Of a stretch of DNA of 64,000 nt, positions 60,301 to 64,000 are shown in pieces. The notes below the pieces were generated by a model. It did no database searches and was not told the DNA's origin. It was given only the letters and a program-made list of their open reading frames with translations. Numbering within the stretch: the first letter of the stretch is position 1; each line of letters opens with the position of its first letter. Source of the stretch: Neospora caninum Liverpool (lineage: Eukaryota; Apicomplexa; Conoidasida; Eucoccidiorida; Sarcocystidae); contig NC_018396.1 of assembly GCF_000208865.1 (NCBI RefSeq), forward strand, positions 5,512,514 to 5,576,513. The letters are read 5' to 3'. Position numbers and translations under genes: made by a program.

Positions 60301-63300
60301 TCACCGCGTCAGCCTCGGAGGTGTTCATGTAGACGAGAACGCATTCGCTGAGGAAGAACGTCGGAACGCTGCACAGCCAAAAGAGACACAAAACGGGGCA
60401 GCCAGCGACGCAGGCGAAAAATCGAGTGACGTAAGTGCAATCGATCACGGCCTTTCTCGGCTGTACCGCTGAACGTGTCCAGGAAAGCTGTCCTTGAAAA
60501 AACGACAGGGTATACGGTGGCGAATCCCCAACTAACTTGAAGACCTAGGTGAGCGCAAAGCGCCTTCAGAACATTCTCGCTCTTCCCTTGGAAGAACAGC
60601 ACGTGTGTCTGGAGCCCTACTCGTCACGAAATCCTCTCTTTTGGAGTTCAGCTGCGACGCTCTGTATGTCTCGCAAGTCAGCTCCGATCTGAAAAGGAAA
60701 CCCAAACTTTTCGCAGCCAGTTTCGTTTTCTCTGGGCGTCTGACCTTCTACAAGGCCGCGCTGCTGCTCCAGACAAGGAGAGACGCACAGCTAAAGTCCG
60801 ATTGTGCGTGGTCGTCTACAGCTACGGGTATGTCTGAGCGGTCAGAACTGCGCTCGACTGCCCTGGACTAAGCTATTCTTCTGTTTTAGACACGTCAAGC
60901 CCCGGCCAACCCGCCGTCGACTCCTCGCTTCTTGAACCCATGACGTGTTGGTGCACACAATCAGCTACACGACGCATCGGCTCCTCCATAGCAACAGAGG
61001 AAACTACACACACGTAACTGTACAAGTCTCTGTGCCGGGAGGGACGCCGCTTTTCTGACAGCCACACGGAAACAGAAGTGCCTACTTCACAGCCCCTCAT
61101 TCTGTATATACTGCGACGGTCGAGAGGCCCGATTCCTCACCGCGACGAGGAACAACGGAGAGGACCCACGCTCCGCTTCCGTGCCTCTCGACAAGTTGCC
61201 GGCGTGCGCGCCATCGCGTTGCAGGTTTCCTGTGACTCTGTTCGTGTACCCATCCGCGTTGACAAAAGCGACTCGAAAAGGGATTCTTACCAGAGCGTAC
61301 GTCTCAGTGTTGATGCAATCATCCTCTCCCGCCACGCCCTCTGCAGACCCGCAGAAACACGGACGGAGTCATCCAGAGGACAGAGACACGCGCGGCACTT
61401 CCAGAGCTTTGCAGCGATGCGGAAACCCAGAAAATGGCGCAACCCGTTCGTCGTTTGACGTCTGTAGACGTGTGGCTGTTGAGGAACGGTGTAGGTTTCA
61501 CATCTTGAGGATGTGCCTCGAAGCTTCAGGCGGCTCGGGAACTGTTACATCCATGCTATGTCGTGGGAAGGTTGGCACATCCTTAGCTCAAGACAGGGAG
61601 TCGACGCGACTCATGGAACGTATAGCAACTTCACGCTCCTGTCTACACAAGCACGCGTTCCTTAACAGCTCTCGCAGTCCGCTCTGAGGCCACGCACTGC
61701 TTTCAGGTTTTTCGAGACTGCGAGGGTCGGTGCTCCCGTCTGAGTTGAGACCTCCTGTCAGGAGTCGACGGTAGGGATGCACTTCGGTGACCTCTGCTTG
61801 GTTGACGTCCCATCGTCTTTTCTAGACGAAAGAAGCACCGCTGCAGGTCTGTTCCCCGGAGACACCACTTCTCCACAGCCCACACGCTGGCTGCGGCCAC
61901 TGGCTCCCAGTAAGCGACGAGAAACACGAAACTGACAATCACGCGGCTGAGTCCGAGAGAAATGGAGGAAAGTGCGAGGGTTGCAGTCTCCACGAGAGTC
62001 GCTACTGAAGCGCGGTTTGTCTTACGTTGCGTGTCGGTGGGCGCTGACGGCGCGATTTTCCTCCAGAGTTCTGTGTTGCTGAGAGAAGCGGGAGTCCACA
62101 ACACAGCTGCGCCCAAAATGCGTTCTTGGCCTTGAGGCGGTTGGAGACGAACCTATTTCCCTTGGCGTTCTGGACAGGCCGACAAAAGAGCTCAGCTTTA
62201 AACAACGCGGTACCTAGACGTGGCTACTTCTGCTGTCTCCTGCGTGCGACAGGGCGACGACTATACGAAGTGGAAACCCGTTTCCCTGAGTTCCCAGAGC
62301 GCACCCCGCGGGGCATCCCTCGACACTCACGGAGAGAGATCGCTCCTGCGTCTCATTTCTCTTACTGGCGTAGGATGCTCGCTTTGACCGCAGCGACGTC
62401 TTTGAAGTCCACTTCGAACATTCTGATGTTCCTGTATCGTTCCTGCACAACAGATTGATTCCATTGTTGACCACTGAAAAAAACGCGTGCTCTCTGCACG
62501 AGTTCTACCACCTTTCGGTCATCTCCGCGGAAGCACTAGACATGGAGGACCGTACAAGAAGACAGAGCTACGTGCGCACATCTTTTGTTTGACTTGGATT
62601 TCTCTCTCTCTCAAGAGACAGGCTCTGCTTAGAGTATCACGTGCGTCTCGCCATTCAACGGTTCGGGAATCCTTCACAGATCTCGACAAGCAGCTGCCAC
62701 TCAGGTGTACTTACAGCTAACCAGAAGTATAAGGTGTCCATGCCGGCGCCGAAACTTAGAAATTGGACCGGGGGATTGTCGATGGGCCACTCAGCCGGCA
62801 GAGGGCCCTTCTCGTTTCCAGCAGCTCGTCTCTCGATGTCCAGCGCGTGCGACAACACTGAGGCAGTGGGCGACTGGCCTTGACCACGGTGGAGATTGTG
62901 CACTTTTGTGTTCTGGGAGCAGATATCCGCGACGAAAATCGCCAGAAGCTGGCGAATCGCCGCCACGCGAGAATAATAGCCTAAGAGAAACGGCAAGGAA
63001 CTACTGGACGCAAGCATGCACGCGAGACAACTTACAACTGTACGCACAAGAAAAGCCAGAGGTGCGGTCAGGTCTCTCTCTCTGTACTTGCTTCGCCGCT
63101 AAAAGCAAGGGCAGATATACGCACGGGCTTTTGGGCCTCACCGCGCGAGTCGAACGAAGAACAACCTCTCAACTCCTGGAGGATTTGCACAGGAATTCGG
63201 TTTCAAACGAGCAAGGCACATCCCGTCGAACAATTCCCTGTTAGCAAAGCGAGTATGCGTTTTCACTGGGGAGACGCAACACATAGAAAACCGCGCTGGC

Positions 63301-63935
63301 AAAAGGAGACGAAAGTGTGCCGGCAACGCGTGGAGCGGGCACGAACGAAACCGGAGAAATAGCTGTGCTCCCCGCCTGGCAGTCCCCCAGACGAATGGGT
63401 ATCGCATGTAGGCAATCATATCCAAATATGACTAGAGGTACTTATAGATGGAGGTGAAACCGGCTCCATACGGCGTCTTTGGAACGCAGTCATGGAAGGG
63501 TTTTTGCTGATCCTTTGAATGTGGCCTCGAGGCATCGAGGCGCCTTGTGCTTTTCAAAGCTGTTTGTGTATGTGCTGGGTGTCTTGGCCTACGAGCCTAA
63601 CCTCGGTTGATGAGTGGGGCTCTTCTTGTTCGTTTTTTGACGAAGAAGGGGAGAGAGTCATCGCGGTAGTAGTTCAGAAGAACAGCACTCAACTTGCTGC
63701 TGGCGGCATCGTCCGTAGTCGCCTGAAGAGCTGCGTCTTCGCTGCTGTACAGACACAAAGGCGGAAGCTGCTGTTCAGGCTGATGGTCACCGGCGACACC
63801 GTGTCCAGGGAAGAAGTCCCTTCCCCCTGTTGGCCCGCTTCCCTGTTGAAGGAAGAAGGCCGCACTGAAGGGATGGTGAGGAGGCGGTTGGTCCGGTCTC
63901 CCCTGAGGCGGGGGCGACGGCATAGAAAATGGCAT
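57322..63935 (-). CDS. LCMT1: Leucine carboxyl methyltransferase 1 (PP2A methylase), 13 exons
   Basis: Exons: 63935-63602, 62980-62715, 62442-62366, 62078-62026, 61340-61291, 60688-60621, 60368-60305, 60053-60012, 59516-59469, 59064-59003, 58622-58529, 57740-57654, and a tentative last exon 57573-57322. The first twelve are in phase and encode 415 residues. The enzyme uses S-adenosylmethionine to methylate the C-terminal Leu of PP2A catalytic subunit, steering holoenzyme assembly. Matches in order: LINRGYYSRVAAIRQLL (SAM-binding Arg), FLSFGAGMDTLYFW, MFEVDF, ALIGADLRDIQ, VPTFFLSECVLVYMN, AVYEQLNPTDAFGRTMVKNL, LESQKQR, LGWTASSVVDMNTIY and LFDELEEWRLIQAHYSIAVA. Almost every junction rebuilds one of these motifs. 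The ~70-residue N-terminal extension is Pro/Gly-rich. The start is the first ATG in frame near the window edge; an upstream exon cannot be excluded. The last exon is only an in-phase candidate. Confidence 0.88.
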
Positions 63936-64000
63936 GTTTAACGCGGGCTCTCGAGGAAAGTGTGACCGTTTCACGACGAAACACAAGGGATCATTCAGGA
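63936..64000. other. Window edge, 5' of the methyltransferase start
   Basis: The minus-strand frame stays open upstream of the ATG at 63935 to about 63986 without another ATG. It is probably 5' leader, but the window ends too soon to exclude an earlier start. Confidence 0.35.

Overview
The window looks like nuclear DNA of a tissue-cyst-forming coccidian apicomplexan (Toxoplasma gondii or a close relative such as Neospora or Hammondia; I cannot separate them by eye). The evidence is: genes split by many small GT-AG introns, pyrimidine-rich upstream regions, very long serine/alanine/glycine-rich extensions around conserved domains, a thrombospondin-repeat surface or secretory protein, and AT-rich scraps of mitochondrial cytochrome b scattered in nuclear sequence. 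Exon models below were built by hand: every join listed uses GT/AG borders and keeps reading phase, and where a family is recognised the joined protein continues a known motif across the junction.

Layout. 6-7163 (-): a 2,084-residue protein kinase with a huge disordered N-terminal part. 7164-12711: no gene seen. 12712-16359 (-): a single-exon 1,215-residue nuclear protein ending in a SANT domain. 16360-18673: divergent upstream region. 18674-32069 (+): a 16-exon gene for a helical-repeat (heptatricopeptide/FASTK-like) protein, probably an organellar RNA binder, with intronic hairpins and TA microsatellites. 32346-37961 (-): a multi-exon gene whose product has the domain order of animal FMRP/FXR proteins (two Agenet/Tudor-like modules, then KH domains). 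This is the most unusual content of the window. 37962-42228: no gene seen, but a 96-bp tandem duplication. 42229-47955 (-): a three-exon membrane protein with thrombospondin type 1 repeats. 47956-51607: no gene, short repeats only. 51608-53767 (-): mitochondrial iron-sulfur scaffold ISU1/IscU, four exons. 53768-57321: AT-rich stretch with at least three cytochrome b fragments (NUMTs). 57322-63935 (-): leucine carboxyl methyltransferase (PP2A methylase, LCMT1/PPM1), 12 well-supported short exons plus one tentative last exon.

These are unrelated housekeeping and parasite-specific genes and not an operon. Loose functional links exist: the ISU scaffold and the helical-repeat protein both point to the mitochondrion, and the kinase and the PP2A methylase both belong to phosphorylation signalling. 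Five of the six genes with internal introns are on the minus strand; the only plus-strand gene is the helical-repeat protein. First exons are the weakest part of the models, because start codons in this group often lie in short separate exons or behind long 5' leaders.
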